Shown one piece after another: positions 9,343 to 18,099 of a stretch of DNA of 64,000 nucleotides. The stretch is from NCBI GenBank assembly GCA_002305995.1, contig DBRN01000009.1:41616-105615 (forward strand), in the 5' to 3' direction. Made by a program: the position numbers and the translations under genes. The notes under the pieces were generated by a model. That model saw only the letters and a program-made list of their open reading frames with translations, did no database searches and was not told where the DNA came from. How positions within the stretch are numbered: position 1 is the stretch's first letter; each line of letters starts with the position of its first letter. This stretch comes from Atopobiaceae bacterium UBA1367. GTDB lineage: Bacteria > Actinomycetota > Coriobacteriia > Coriobacteriales > Atopobiaceae.

Positions 9343-9574
9343 GATGTCCACGCGCCACACCCTCCGCTCGTCCCTCTGGTCAATGACCCTCCCATCATGA
9401 ACCCAAGGCGGCGCAGGCCGCCCAACTCCCCCGCAAAACGCGCAAGAGCGTCGCCCCGTGGTACCAGATGGCCCCTCAGCGTCGTGGAATAACGGTGGCT
9501 GCACCAGTCTGGCGCTAAGATAGTCCCCTATCGGACATACCCGACTCGTCCTGTTCCCGATGAAAGAGGTACCC

Positions 9575-10723
9575 GTGCAACGTGCCGTGCAACGCCTTGC
9601 CACCATCGCGGTGGCGTCGACGATTGTCGCCCTCAGCCTCGGGGGCACCCCCCGCATCGCCCTCGCGGCAAGCTACGAGGAGCTCCAGCAGCAGTTCGAG
9701 GAGTCTGTGGCCGCCCATGACGCCGCCGTCGCGCACGTAGACGAGATCCAGGAGCAGATCGACGAGAACCAGGAGAGGATCGAGCAGATCGAGCAGGAGA
9801 TCCCCGCCCAGCGCCGACGCGCCGCGGAGTCGCTGCGCACCCTCTACAGGATCCAGCAGTCCTCGGGGGGCCTGGTCGAGCTCATCCTCTCCTCGGAGGA
9901 CTTCAACGAGCTCATCACCATGGTCACCTACCTCGATCGCATCCAGAGCAGGAACATGGGAGAGCTGCAGGAGCTCGCCGAGATGGATGCGGAGCTCCAG
10001 CAGGCCAAGGACACCCTCAGCGCCCAGAAGGCCCAGGCCGACCAGGAGGCGGAGGCGGCACTCGAGGCGCAGGAGCGCGCCCTCGCCGCCCGCGAGGAGG
10101 TCCGCCTGCAGGCGATCGCGCAGGCCGAGGCGGAGCGTGAGGCGGCAGAGGCTGCCCTGAAGCAGGCGGCGCGGGATGCCGAGGAGGGCAAGTCGTTCAC
10201 CACGGCAAGCGGCCGGAAGGCCACCGTCAGCTCGACCACCCAGAAGTCGATCCCTGCGGAGGCTGTCAGCCCTCAGACGGAGCAGAGGTCGGAACAGAAG
10301 TCGGACACGGAGAGCGGGCAGCCCACGCAGAAGACGTCGCAGGGCAAGGGCATCGTCTCCGAGCGCGACGCGTTCATCAGCACGTGGGCACCGCGCATCG
10401 ACGCCTATCTCAGCGGCTCGCCGCTGGGCGGCCATGGCAGGACCTTCGCCGAGGCCGCCTGGGACTACAACGTCGACCCACGCTGGTCCCCCGCCATCTC
10501 GTGCATCGAGAGCTCCAAAGGCGCCGTCTGCTTCAGGCCCCACAATGCCTGGGGCTGGGGCAGCTCGAGCTGGAGCGATTGGGACACCGCCATCAGGAGC
10601 CACGTGGCAGGGCTCTCCGAGGGATACGGCTACACCATCTCGACCTCCGCCGCCCGGAAGTACTGCCCGCCCACGTGGCAGAGCTGGTACTCGTCGGTAC
10701 TTGCCGAGATGGGCTCCATCTGA
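9575..10723 (+). CDS. secreted coiled-coil protein with C-terminal lysozyme-like domain
   Basis: About 382 residues. GTG at 9575 is preferred because AAAGAGG lies five bases upstream; ATG at 9560 has no ribosome-binding site. A signal peptide (about 1-32, ending near ALAA) is followed by long Glu/Gln/Ala-rich coiled coils resembling the N-terminal regulatory part of PcsB/SagA-type wall hydrolases, then a Ser/Thr/Gln linker. The C-terminal 110 residues (FAEAAWDYNVDPRWSP, SCIESSKGAV, HNAWGWG) look like a lysozyme or transglycosylase-like fold with a possible catalytic Glu in CIESS. It is likely involved in peptidoglycan turnover at division. The enzymatic assignment is inferred from motif shape. 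Confidence 0.75.
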   Translation: MQRAVQRLATIAVASTIVALSLGGTPRIALAASYEELQQQFEESVAAHDAAVAHVDEIQEQIDENQERIEQIEQEIPAQRRRAAESLRTLYRIQQSSGGLVELILSSEDFNELITMVTYLDRIQSRNMGELQELAEMDAELQQAKDTLSAQKAQADQEAEAALEAQERALAAREEVRLQAIAQAEAEREAAEAALKQAARDAEEGKSFTTASGRKATVSSTTQKSIPAEAVSPQTEQRSEQKSDTESGQPTQKTSQGKGIVSERDAFISTWAPRIDAYLSGSPLGGHGRTFAEAAWDYNVDPRWSPAISCIESSKGAVCFRPHNAWGWGSSSWSDWDTAIRSHVAGLSEGYGYTISTSAARKYCPPTWQSWYSSVLAEMGSI

Positions 10724-10749
10724 GGCCCTCAGGCCACATGGACGGCGCA

Positions 10750-10783
10750 GGCGAAGGAGGGGCCACGTGGTTCCTCCCTCGCC
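10750..10783 (+). terminator. probable terminator after the coiled-coil wall protein gene
   Basis: GGCGAAGGAGG and CCTCCCTCGCC face each other across a 12-base loop 27 bp after the stop codon. The stem is 11 bp with one internal A/C mismatch. No U-tract is present, as is common in very GC-rich genomes. Confidence 0.5.
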
Positions 10784-10788
10784 CTGAT

Positions 10789-10901
10789 GCGCCGCGGGGC
10801 GCCGTGTGTGCCGCCGCCCCCCGGTCGGCATCGCGAGGCGCCATCGAGCGCCCGGATGGATACAGTAGGTGTGTCGTCGCCACCACAGCGCCCCGCGGCG
10901 C
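10789..10901 (+). promoter_or_regulatory. 14-bp inverted repeat spanning the leader of the M16C peptidase gene
   Basis: GCGCCGCGGGGCGC at 10789-10802 has a perfect complement at 10888-10901, ending only 18 bp before the ATG of the peptidase gene. If transcribed it would enclose an 85-nt loop and bring the ribosome-binding site (AGGAGG) next to a stable stem. It could be a leader structure affecting translation, or a remnant of a repeat. The role is unknown. Confidence 0.45.
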
Positions 10902-10919
10902 GATCGCATAGGAGGACCC

Positions 10920-13877
10920 ATGAGCGAACCCGTCCCACAGGCCAAGGCCCCGCGCCTCTCGGCCCCAGACCCCGCCCTGGCCGTCGGCACCAGGCACGCC
11001 GGCTTTGTCGTGACCGCCCTCGAGCCACTGCCCGAGCTCTCGGGGACGGCCTACGTCATGCGTCACGAGGCGAGTGGTGCGCGCCTGATGTGGCTCGCCA
11101 ACGCCGACGAGAACCGCTCCTTCTCCATCGCCTTCAAGACGCCCCCGGCAGACGACACGGGCGTCTTTCACATCCTCGAGCACTCGGTGCTCTGCGGGTC
11201 CGACCGCTTCCCCGTCAAGGAGCCCTTCGTCAACCTGCTCAAGAGCTCGATGCAGACCTTCCTCAACGCGCTCACCTTTCCTGACAAGACCATGTACCCG
11301 GTCTCGTCGACCAATGTGACCGACCTCGAGAACCTCATGGACGTCTACCTCGATGCCGTGCTGCATCCCGCGATCTACCGGCGCCCGCGCATCTTCGAGC
11401 AGGAGGGCTGGCACTACGAGACCGAGGGGCTCGACGCCCCCCTCACCTACAACGGCGTCGTGCTCAACGAGATGAAGGGCGCGCTCTCGGATCCTGACGA
11501 GGTCGCACGCATGCATGTGGGCCGCGACCTCTTTCCCGACACCGCCTACCGCTTCGAGTCGGGTGGCGACCCGCGCGCCATCCCACAGCTCTCCTACGAG
11601 CGCTTCCTCGACACACACGCACGCCACTACAACCTGCCCAACAGCTACACCATCCTGTACGGCGACCTCGACATCGAGCGCGAGCTGGCCTTTGTGGGCG
11701 CGCGCTTTGACGCGGCGGTCGAGCGTGGCGCAGGGGAGCCCAACCCCCTCGCCCTCCAGAAGCCCGTCGCGAGCCCTCTGCGACAGGTCAGGATGGCGAC
11801 TGCCCCCGAGAACGCCTCGGTGACCCTCGCCTACGTCATGGGCACCGCGGCGGACCGCGAGCGCGTGCTGGCGACCGACGTGCTGCTCGACTCCCTCGCA
11901 GGCTCGAACGAGGCGCCACTCAAGCGCGCCGTCCTCGACGCAGGGCTCGGTGACGACTTTCAGGCGTCGCTGGCCGACGGCGTGCTTCAGCCCATGGTGA
12001 CCTTCGTGCTCAAGGGCGCACGGCCGGACGCAGCCGAGGAGTTCCGGCGCCTTGTCGAAAAGACCTGCGCCCAGCTGGCTCGGGATGGCATCGACCGCGA
12101 GCGGCTCAGTGCCTCGCTCGCCCGGGAGGAGTTCGACCTGCGCGAGGGCGACTGGGGCGGCTCGTACTCCGACGGCGTCGCCCTCTCGATGCAGGCCATG
12201 TCCAGCTGGCTCTACGATGACGCGCGCCCCGTGGACTACCTGCGCTACGAGCAGGCCCTCGAGCACCTGCGCTCAGGGGTGGCAGAGGGGCTCTTCGAGC
12301 GCCTGCTGCGGGAGCTCGTCTGCGAGAGCACCCATCGCGCAGGCATCGAGCTGGTGCCTGTCGACGAGGGCGACGCGGCCGAGGAGGCCATCGAGCTGGC
12401 CACGAGACGCGCCGCCCTCGGCGACGACGAGGTGCGCGCCATCATGGACGAGGTCGCGGCGCTGCGCGACGAGCAGGAGCGCCCCGACGATCCCGAGAGC
12501 CTCGCCCGACTCCCGCGCCTCTCGGTCGCCGACGTCGGCGAGGCCCCGCGCGAGACGCCCGCACGCGTGGTGGAGGCCCCCCTGCCCTGCCTGGCGCATG
12601 AGCTCGACACGCATCACATCGTCTACGCGTACCACTACTTCGACCTGCGCCGCCTCGCGTTTGCGGACCTCCCCTACGTGGGCCTGCTGGCTGACCTCCT
12701 CGGCAGGCTCGACACGGCGCGGCTTCCCGCCGACCGGCTCGACACCGTCATCGAGGAGAGCCTCGGGGCGCTCAGCTTCTTCACCGAGACCTATGGCAAG
12801 GACGACGACCCGCTCTTTGCCCAGCCGATGCTCGTCGTGGGGGCGAGCGCGCTCTCGAAGCGGGTCGACCGGCTCGCCACCCTGCCTGCCGAGGTCTGGT
12901 CGACCACCCTCTACGACAACCTCGCCCGCATCCACGACATCGTCCAGCAGCGGCGCTCCTCCATGGAGCAGGCCTTCCTGGGAGCTGGCCATGCCGCCGC
13001 CATGTCGCGCCTGTCCAGCTACTTCACCAGCTCGGCAGTGGCCAACGACACCCTTTCGGGCATCGACTACTACCTCTTCGTCAAGGATCTGCTCGCCCAC
13101 TGGGACGAGCGCTCCGCCATGCTCCCCCAGCGTCTCGCAGACCTCGCTGGGCGCATCTTCTCGGCAGACGAGGTCCTGGTAAGCCTGACCTGCTCGGAGG
13201 AGGACCGTCGGCGCTTTTGGGAGGCGGGCCAGGCGCTGCGGCTCCCCGCCCTCGGCGAGGATGCCTGCGCGCACCGCCTCGTCGTGCCGACGCCCGAGGT
13301 GGGCAACGAGGCATTCGTGACCCCCTCGAACGTGTGCTTCGTGGCGGAGGGGCAGGCGCGGAGCGACCTCGACCAGGGAAGCCTCGGCACCTGGCTCGTC
13401 GCCTCCCGCGCCCTCTCATACGACTACCTCTGGAACGAGGTGCGTGTCAAGGGCGGCGCCTACGGCTGCGGCTTCAGGCGCACGACGAGCGGGCTCGCCC
13501 AGTTCTGGAGCTACCGCGACCCCGCCGCCGACCCTTCCGTCAGACGCTTCGAGCAGGCTGCGGAATGGATCAGGGCCTGGGATCCCTCCGCCGAGGACCT
13601 CGACGGCTACCTCGTGTCGTCTGTCGCGACGCACGACGCGCCGCTCAAGCCACGGCAGCTGGCACGGCGCCAGGACGGCCTGTTCATCTGCGGACGCCCC
13701 GACGATTGGCGCGCGGCGGTCCGACGCGAGATGCTGGCTACGGGCGTCGAGGGGGTGCGAGCGCTCGCACCAGCGCTCGCGCAGCTTGGTGAGCGCCGCG
13801 CCCTGTGCGTCTTCGGTGGACGTGAGCAGATAGGGGCCAGCGACCTGCCGCTCAAGGTCATCGAGCTCATGGGCTAG
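10920..13877 (+). CDS. insulinase-like M16C zinc metallopeptidase (PreP type)
   Basis: 985-residue cytoplasmic peptidase of family M16C (presequence protease/falcilysin group), which degrades unstructured peptides inside a closed two-halved chamber. The inverted zinc motif HILEH is at residues 84-88, with the downstream ligand Glu expected in VVLNEMKGAL at about residue 190. The full length matches four M16 domains, including the substrate-binding C-terminal half (TSGLAQFWSYRDP). ATG at 10920 follows AGGAGG closely; a 17-codon upstream extension lacks a ribosome-binding site. It is monocistronic, ending in a strong hairpin at 13885. Confidence 0.93.
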   Translation: MSEPVPQAKAPRLSAPDPALAVGTRHAGFVVTALEPLPELSGTAYVMRHEASGARLMWLANADENRSFSIAFKTPPADDTGVFHILEHSVLCGSDRFPVKEPFVNLLKSSMQTFLNALTFPDKTMYPVSSTNVTDLENLMDVYLDAVLHPAIYRRPRIFEQEGWHYETEGLDAPLTYNGVVLNEMKGALSDPDEVARMHVGRDLFPDTAYRFESGGDPRAIPQLSYERFLDTHARHYNLPNSYTILYGDLDIERELAFVGARFDAAVERGAGEPNPLALQKPVASPLRQVRMATAPENASVTLAYVMGTAADRERVLATDVLLDSLAGSNEAPLKRAVLDAGLGDDFQASLADGVLQPMVTFVLKGARPDAAEEFRRLVEKTCAQLARDGIDRERLSASLAREEFDLREGDWGGSYSDGVALSMQAMSSWLYDDARPVDYLRYEQALEHLRSGVAEGLFERLLRELVCESTHRAGIELVPVDEGDAAEEAIELATRRAALGDDEVRAIMDEVAALRDEQERPDDPESLARLPRLSVADVGEAPRETPARVVEAPLPCLAHELDTHHIVYAYHYFDLRRLAFADLPYVGLLADLLGRLDTARLPADRLDTVIEESLGALSFFTETYGKDDDPLFAQPMLVVGASALSKRVDRLATLPAEVWSTTLYDNLARIHDIVQQRRSSMEQAFLGAGHAAAMSRLSSYFTSSAVANDTLSGIDYYLFVKDLLAHWDERSAMLPQRLADLAGRIFSADEVLVSLTCSEEDRRRFWEAGQALRLPALGEDACAHRLVVPTPEVGNEAFVTPSNVCFVAEGQARSDLDQGSLGTWLVASRALSYDYLWNEVRVKGGAYGCGFRRTTSGLAQFWSYRDPAADPSVRRFEQAAEWIRAWDPSAEDLDGYLVSSVATHDAPLKPRQLARRQDGLFICGRPDDWRAAVRREMLATGVEGVRALAPALAQLGERRALCVFGGREQIGASDLPLKVIELMG

Positions 13878-13884
13878 GAGAGGA

Positions 13885-13918
13885 GGGCGTTCCGCCCACG
13901 CACGCGGGCGGAACGCCC
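13885..13918. terminator. bidirectional terminator between M16C peptidase and HAD phosphatase
   Basis: Perfect 13-bp stem (GGGCGTTCCGCCC and its complement) with an 8-nt loop between two convergent genes, so it can serve both. GC-rich, with no U-tract. Confidence 0.75.
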
Positions 13919-13927
13919 CGCATGGCG

Positions 13928-14755
13928 TCACCGCCCGAACGGCCACGCACCCGCCGCAAGGGCCTCCACGGCCTGGGCCACCGACTCCTGGTCGCAGGGC
14001 CCGATGTGCCAGCGGGCGGCCTCGTGCGCCTCCGCGGTCGCGTTCTCCACGGCGACCGAGTCGGGCACGTGGGCGAGCATCTCCAGGTCGTTGCCCGAGT
14101 CGCCGAAGACGACGACCTGTCCTATCGAGATGCCCAGGGCATCGCAGAGGATGTCGACGCCGCTCGCCTTGCTGTATCCCACGGGCGTCAGGTTGACAAA
14201 GCCGGGCACGGGTATGTTGAACTCCAGGCCGGGCACCTCACGCTCCAGCAGGTCCTTGAGCCGCCGTGTCGCAGCCAACCCCTCCGAGGTGAAGACGTTC
14301 GCCTTGACCACGGCAAACGGGGGCACGCCCTCCCCTGCCTTGGCCTCACTGGCATAGAGCGGAAAGCTTGCGGCCAGATCCCGTCGCCGACCCTCCACGA
14401 GCAGCGGCGTGCCCTCGTCGAAGACGATGAGCCCTGCATGGGGCAGGTCGTGCAGCGCCTCGGCCACCCGCACGAGCTCGCCATGGTCGAGGTGCTCCTC
14501 ATGTATGAGCGCGCCGTCGAGGTAGACCTGCATGCCGTTGGTGGCGAGCGCCGTCGCGACGCAGGACTCGTCCCCGCCGAAGGCGGGAAGCACGTGGGAG
14601 ATGCCCCGACCGCTGGCTGGCCCCATCCGCATGCCCGCACGAGCAGCCACCCGGAAGGCCTCCCTCGTCCGGCAGGAGACGACCGCATGTCCCTCGGGCA
14701 GGATCGTGCCGTCGATGTCGGTGAGGATGAGCCGTATGTCGCGGTGCGTTCCCAT
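13928..14755 (-). CDS. Cof-type HAD-family phosphatase
   Basis: 275-residue haloacid-dehalogenase-superfamily hydrolase, type IIB (Cof/YbiV-like). Motif I is DIDGT with nucleophile Asp13 and acid/base Asp15; motif III/IV is VFGDSGNDLEML near residue 220. The middle part forms the C2 cap. Such enzymes dephosphorylate sugar phosphates, FMN or other small metabolites; the substrate cannot be predicted here. It is divergent from the nitroreductase at 14918 and convergent with the M16C peptidase. Confidence 0.9.
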   Translation of the reverse strand: MGTHRDIRLILTDIDGTILPEGHAVVSCRTREAFRVAARAGMRMGPASGRGISHVLPAFGGDESCVATALATNGMQVYLDGALIHEEHLDHGELVRVAEALHDLPHAGLIVFDEGTPLLVEGRRRDLAASFPLYASEAKAGEGVPPFAVVKANVFTSEGLAATRRLKDLLEREVPGLEFNIPVPGFVNLTPVGYSKASGVDILCDALGISIGQVVVFGDSGNDLEMLAHVPDSVAVENATAEAHEAARWHIGPCDQESVAQAVEALAAGAWPFGR

Positions 14756-14819
14756 GGATCTCTCCGATGCGATGTGGCGTCGTCTGCGCGCAAGCTGCGT
14801 CTCCCCATTCTAGGCCATG

Positions 14820-14865
14820 TGCGCCAGGGGTCGCCCTCTGCCGCGCGGGAGCTGCCCCTGGCGCA
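14820..14865. promoter_or_regulatory. inverted repeat in the divergent HAD/nitroreductase region
   Basis: TGCGCCAGGGG (14820-14830) and its exact complement (14855-14865) flank 24 bp in the divergent promoter region. They end about 53 bp before the nitroreductase ATG. This could be a regulator site pair or a leader hairpin; nothing distinguishes them. Confidence 0.4.
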
Positions 14866-14917
14866 CGCGAAGCGCTACCATGGGCACAGTCCCATTCCTC
14901 AGGCAGGGAGGCATGCC

Positions 14918-15445
14918 ATGAACGAGACCCTTAGGACCATCCACGACCGTCGCAGCATCCGCAGCTTCACCGACCGCCCCGTCGAGCGGGAGCTCGTCGA
15001 GCAGATCGTGGACGCTGGCATCTGGGCGGCAAGCGGCAAGAACGGCCAGGCGCCCATCGTACTCGTCGTCACCAACCCCGAGCTCGTCGCCCGTCTCTCC
15101 GACATGAACCGCAGGGTCGGTGGCTGGAAGGAGGGCTTCGACCCCTTCTATGGCGGCAAGACCGTGCTGGTGGTGCTCGCAGACAGGGATGCCGCGGCCA
15201 CCTACGTCTATGACGGCGCGCTCACGCTGGGCAACATGCTGCTCGCCGCCGAGTCGCTTGGCGTGGGCGGCATCTGGATCCACCGTGCCAAGGAGGAGTT
15301 CGAGTCGGAGGAGGGGAAGGCCATCCTTGCCGAACTCGGCATCGAGGGCGACCTGGAGGGAATCGGCCACTGCGTGCTGGGCTACGCCGACGGCCCCGCC
15401 AAGGTCATCGACCGCAAGGAGGGTCGCATCTTCTGGGCAGAGTAG
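14918..15445 (+). CDS. nitroreductase-family FMN oxidoreductase
   Basis: 175-residue protein of the nitroreductase superfamily. The N-terminus has IHDRRSIRSF (FMN phosphate contact), then ASGKNGQAP, the GALTLGNMLLAAESLGVGGIWI helix and a C-terminal GYADGP turn, all typical. It reduces quinones, flavins or nitro compounds with NAD(P)H using FMN, usually as a dimer. ATG at 14918 follows a GGGAGG-like site. It is monocistronic; convergent with treR beyond 120 bp that contain a long CACGTGGGAGC-type inverted repeat which may terminate both. Confidence 0.92.
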   Translation: MNETLRTIHDRRSIRSFTDRPVERELVEQIVDAGIWAASGKNGQAPIVLVVTNPELVARLSDMNRRVGGWKEGFDPFYGGKTVLVVLADRDAAATYVYDGALTLGNMLLAAESLGVGGIWIHRAKEEFESEEGKAILAELGIEGDLEGIGHCVLGYADGPAKVIDRKEGRIFWAE

Positions 15446-15564
15446 CTCTCCCGCTCCCACATGCGTGAGCATAGCCCTCGCCTAGCTTGCCATGCCGTGC
15501 CACGCCATGCTCCCGCCCCCACGCGCGTGAGCCATGGGCGTGTCCCAGCTCGCGCACGTGGGAG

Positions 15565-16284
15565 CTAGTACCCTCTCACCGCCGTGTCATGGAAGGTGAA
15601 GAAGTCCGGCCTGTGGCGCGAGAACGTGGTCTCGAAGTGCACCCCATCGGAGTTGAAGGTCTTGCTTATCACGACGGCGACCATCGAGTAGTCAAGCAGG
15701 TCGAGGGCCGTGCGATCGTCGTTCGTCACGTGCTCGACCTTCACCGTGCGCTTGCTGGTCGAGATGCGCATCCCCAGCGTGCCCTCCACATACAGGTACA
15801 CCGAGTCCTCGACGATCGTCGGCGTGAGGCCGGGAACCGCTGACACGAGGAAGTAGTTGATGTCGTAGATCAGCGCCAGCCCGTTCATGTGCCGTATGCG
15901 CTCGACGCGGTACAGACGGTCCCCGACCTCGAATCCCGTACGCGCGGCCACATGCACGTCGGCGACGATCTGGGCAAACGAGCGCACGGTCGTGCAGGCG
16001 GAGATGTTGTTTCTCTCACATGCCTCGCGAAACGTCTCGATGTCACCCAGCACGAAGCGCGCATGCATGTCACGCTGCCAGATGACCTTGACGCCCTTGC
16101 CCTGGATGGGATGCACGTACCCGTGCAGTCGGAGCACCGACAACGCCTTCCTCAGCGTGTTGTGCGAGCACTGGTACTCTTCCACGAGCTTTGCCTCGGA
16201 GGGTATGAAGCCCTGGTAGGAAAACTCTCCCCCCTCGATGCGTTCGCGCAGGCTCTCGTAGATGTCGTAGTAGATGGACCTCAT
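15565..16284 (-). CDS. treR: GntR-family transcriptional regulator, probable trehalose operon repressor
   Basis: 239 residues: an N-terminal winged helix-turn-helix of the GntR/HutC type (YDIYESLRERIEGG, SEAKLVEEYQCSHNTLRKALSVL) followed by a UTRA effector domain (about 85-235). It is divergent from the trehalose PTS permease and phosphotrehalase genes, the arrangement of TreR in Firmicutes, where trehalose-6-phosphate is the inducer. ATG at 16284 is chosen because GGGAGGGG precedes it and the family begins there. Assignment as TreR rests on context plus family. Confidence 0.88.
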   Translation of the reverse strand: MRSIYYDIYESLRERIEGGEFSYQGFIPSEAKLVEEYQCSHNTLRKALSVLRLHGYVHPIQGKGVKVIWQRDMHARFVLGDIETFREACERNNISACTTVRSFAQIVADVHVAARTGFEVGDRLYRVERIRHMNGLALIYDINYFLVSAVPGLTPTIVEDSVYLYVEGTLGMRISTSKRTVKVEHVTNDDRTALDLLDYSMVAVVISKTFNSDGVHFETTFSRHRPDFFTFHDTAVRGY

Positions 16285-16333
16285 GCCGATGCCACACCCC
16301 TCCCGCGCCCAAGGAATCGCACTATGATTCAGC

Positions 16334-16354
16334 ATACGGCATTCTCGGCCGTAT
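16334..16354. promoter_or_regulatory. candidate TreR operator
   Basis: ATACGGC-N7-GCCGTAT inverted repeat in the treR-treP intergenic region, 50 bp upstream of the treR start. A second, AT-rich palindrome TTATTTGAATAA lies at 16430-16441. Either could be the operator; GntR/HutC regulators usually bind short symmetric sites of this size. Confidence 0.5.
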
Positions 16355-16563
16355 CTTATGCACATGACTTGCAGTTGTGTATCCCCAGCTACGTGCTGGA
16401 TAATGGAGTCATTAGCTTCCCTGCCCATATTATTTGAATAAGTTAGCCAGACAGGCGCGTGTTACCGAAGAGGCACTGCGGGGTGGTGGCCACTCGCTCA
16501 TGTGACTGCACCCCATGCCCGGAAGGATCAAAGGGACCTTCCATAAGTGAAAAGGAGGCACAC

Positions 16564-18033
16564 ATGGGCAAGTTCGAACATGACGCCCGCGAGATGCTGC
16601 GCTTGGTTGGCGGCAAGGAGAACATCGCCGCCCTCTCGCACTGCGTCACCCGCATGCGGTTCACGTTGGTCGATCCCAACGTCGCGGACGTGCCCGCCAT
16701 CGAGGCGCTCAAGGCGACGAAGGGCAGCTTCACGCAGGCGGGCCAGTTCCAGGTCATCATCGGCAACGAGGTGGGCGACTTCTACGACGAGTTCGTCGCG
16801 GTCTCCGGCATCACCGGCGTCTCAAAGGACGAGGCCAAGGCCATCGCAGCCAAGCAGGGCAATCCCCTCCAGCGTCTCATGGGCTCGATCGCCGAGGTGT
16901 TCGCTCCGCTCATCCCCGCCATCATCACCGGCGGCCTGATCCTGGGCTTCCGCAACGTCCTGGGCGACATGCCCTACTTCGGGCCCGACGGTACCGCCAC
17001 CCTGGCCTCGATGTCGGTCTTCTGGAACGGCGTCAACCACTTCCTGTGGCTCATCGGAGAGGCCGTCTTCCACCTCGGCATCCCCGTGGGCATCTGCTGG
17101 TCGGTGACGCGCAAGATGGGCGGCACCGAGATGCTCGGCATCATCATGGGCCTCACGCTCGTCTCCGCGCAGCTGCTCAACGCCTACGCGGTCGCCGGCG
17201 CCACCGCCGAGACCTGGGAGCAGTACAGCTGGAATTTCGGCTTCGCGCAGGTCCACATGGTGGGCTACCAGGCACAGGTCATCCCGGCCATCCTCGCTGC
17301 CATCACGTTCAACTACCTTGAGCGCATCTTCAAGAGGATCACGCCGTCCATCGTCCAGATGATCGTCGTGCCGTTCTGCTCCATCCTGCTGGGCGTCATG
17401 GCCGCCCACTTCGTGCTCGGCCCCATCGGCTGGACACTCGGCACCGGCGTCTCCGCCATCGTCAACGCCGGCATCACCGGCCCGGCCAAGGTCCTGTTCG
17501 GCGCGATCTTCGGCGGCGTGTACGCCCCGCTGGTCATCACCGGACTGCACCACATGACCAACGCCATCGACCTGCAGCTCATCGCCGACTTCGGCGGAAC
17601 CATGCTGTGGCCGATGATCGCCCTCTCCAACATCGCCCAGGGCTCCGCCGTCCTCGGCATGATCGTGCTGCAGAGAGGCGACGAGAACGCCGAGCAGGTC
17701 AACATCCCGGCGTGCATCTCCTGCTACCTGGGCGTCACCGAGCCGGCCATCTTCGGCGTCAACCTCAAGTACATGTTCCCGTTCTACAGCGCCATGATCG
17801 GCTCCGCCATCGCCGGCTGCCTGTCCTGCGCCATGGGCTGCACCGCCAACGCCATCGGCGTCGGCGGCATCCCCGGCATCCTTGCCATGCAGCCGCAGTC
17901 CATGCTCAGGTACGCGCTCTGCATGCTCATCGTGCTCGTCGTGCCATTCCTGCTCACCTTCACCATCGGCAAGCGCAGGGGCATCGATCGTGATGCCCAG
18001 GCCACCGCTGCCGCCGCAAAGCTCGCCAAGTAG
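16564..18033 (+). CDS. treP: PTS trehalose-specific EIIBC component
   Basis: 489-residue membrane permease of the glucose-superfamily PTS that imports trehalose and phosphorylates it to trehalose-6-phosphate. The EIIB domain occupies about 1-90 with phosphocysteine Cys27 in LSHCVTRMRF. The EIIC domain at about 110-480 has roughly ten hydrophobic helices, with the conserved GVTEPAIFGVNLKYMFPF segment. No EIIA domain is fused, so a separate IIA of the glucose type must serve it; the two IIA genes downstream are of the fructose type and are unlikely donors. The ATG follows AAAAGGAGG. It is the first gene of the treP-treC operon. Confidence 0.93.
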   Translation: MGKFEHDAREMLRLVGGKENIAALSHCVTRMRFTLVDPNVADVPAIEALKATKGSFTQAGQFQVIIGNEVGDFYDEFVAVSGITGVSKDEAKAIAAKQGNPLQRLMGSIAEVFAPLIPAIITGGLILGFRNVLGDMPYFGPDGTATLASMSVFWNGVNHFLWLIGEAVFHLGIPVGICWSVTRKMGGTEMLGIIMGLTLVSAQLLNAYAVAGATAETWEQYSWNFGFAQVHMVGYQAQVIPAILAAITFNYLERIFKRITPSIVQMIVVPFCSILLGVMAAHFVLGPIGWTLGTGVSAIVNAGITGPAKVLFGAIFGGVYAPLVITGLHHMTNAIDLQLIADFGGTMLWPMIALSNIAQGSAVLGMIVLQRGDENAEQVNIPACISCYLGVTEPAIFGVNLKYMFPFYSAMIGSAIAGCLSCAMGCTANAIGVGGIPGILAMQPQSMLRYALCMLIVLVVPFLLTFTIGKRRGIDRDAQATAAAAKLAK

Positions 18034-18038
18034 CCGAC

Positions 18039-18079
18039 CAGCGGCCTGCCAGGCGTGGCCGATCCCTGGCAGGCCGCTG
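18039..18079 (+). terminator. 15-bp hairpin between treP and treC
   Basis: CAGCGGCCTGCCAGG pairs perfectly with its complement across an 11-nt loop, in the 66 bp between the two genes and just before the treC ribosome-binding site. It is probably a processing, stability or attenuation element that adjusts the ratio of permease to hydrolase. Confidence 0.65.
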
Positions 18080-18099
18080 ACAGGACAGGGAGGAACCGT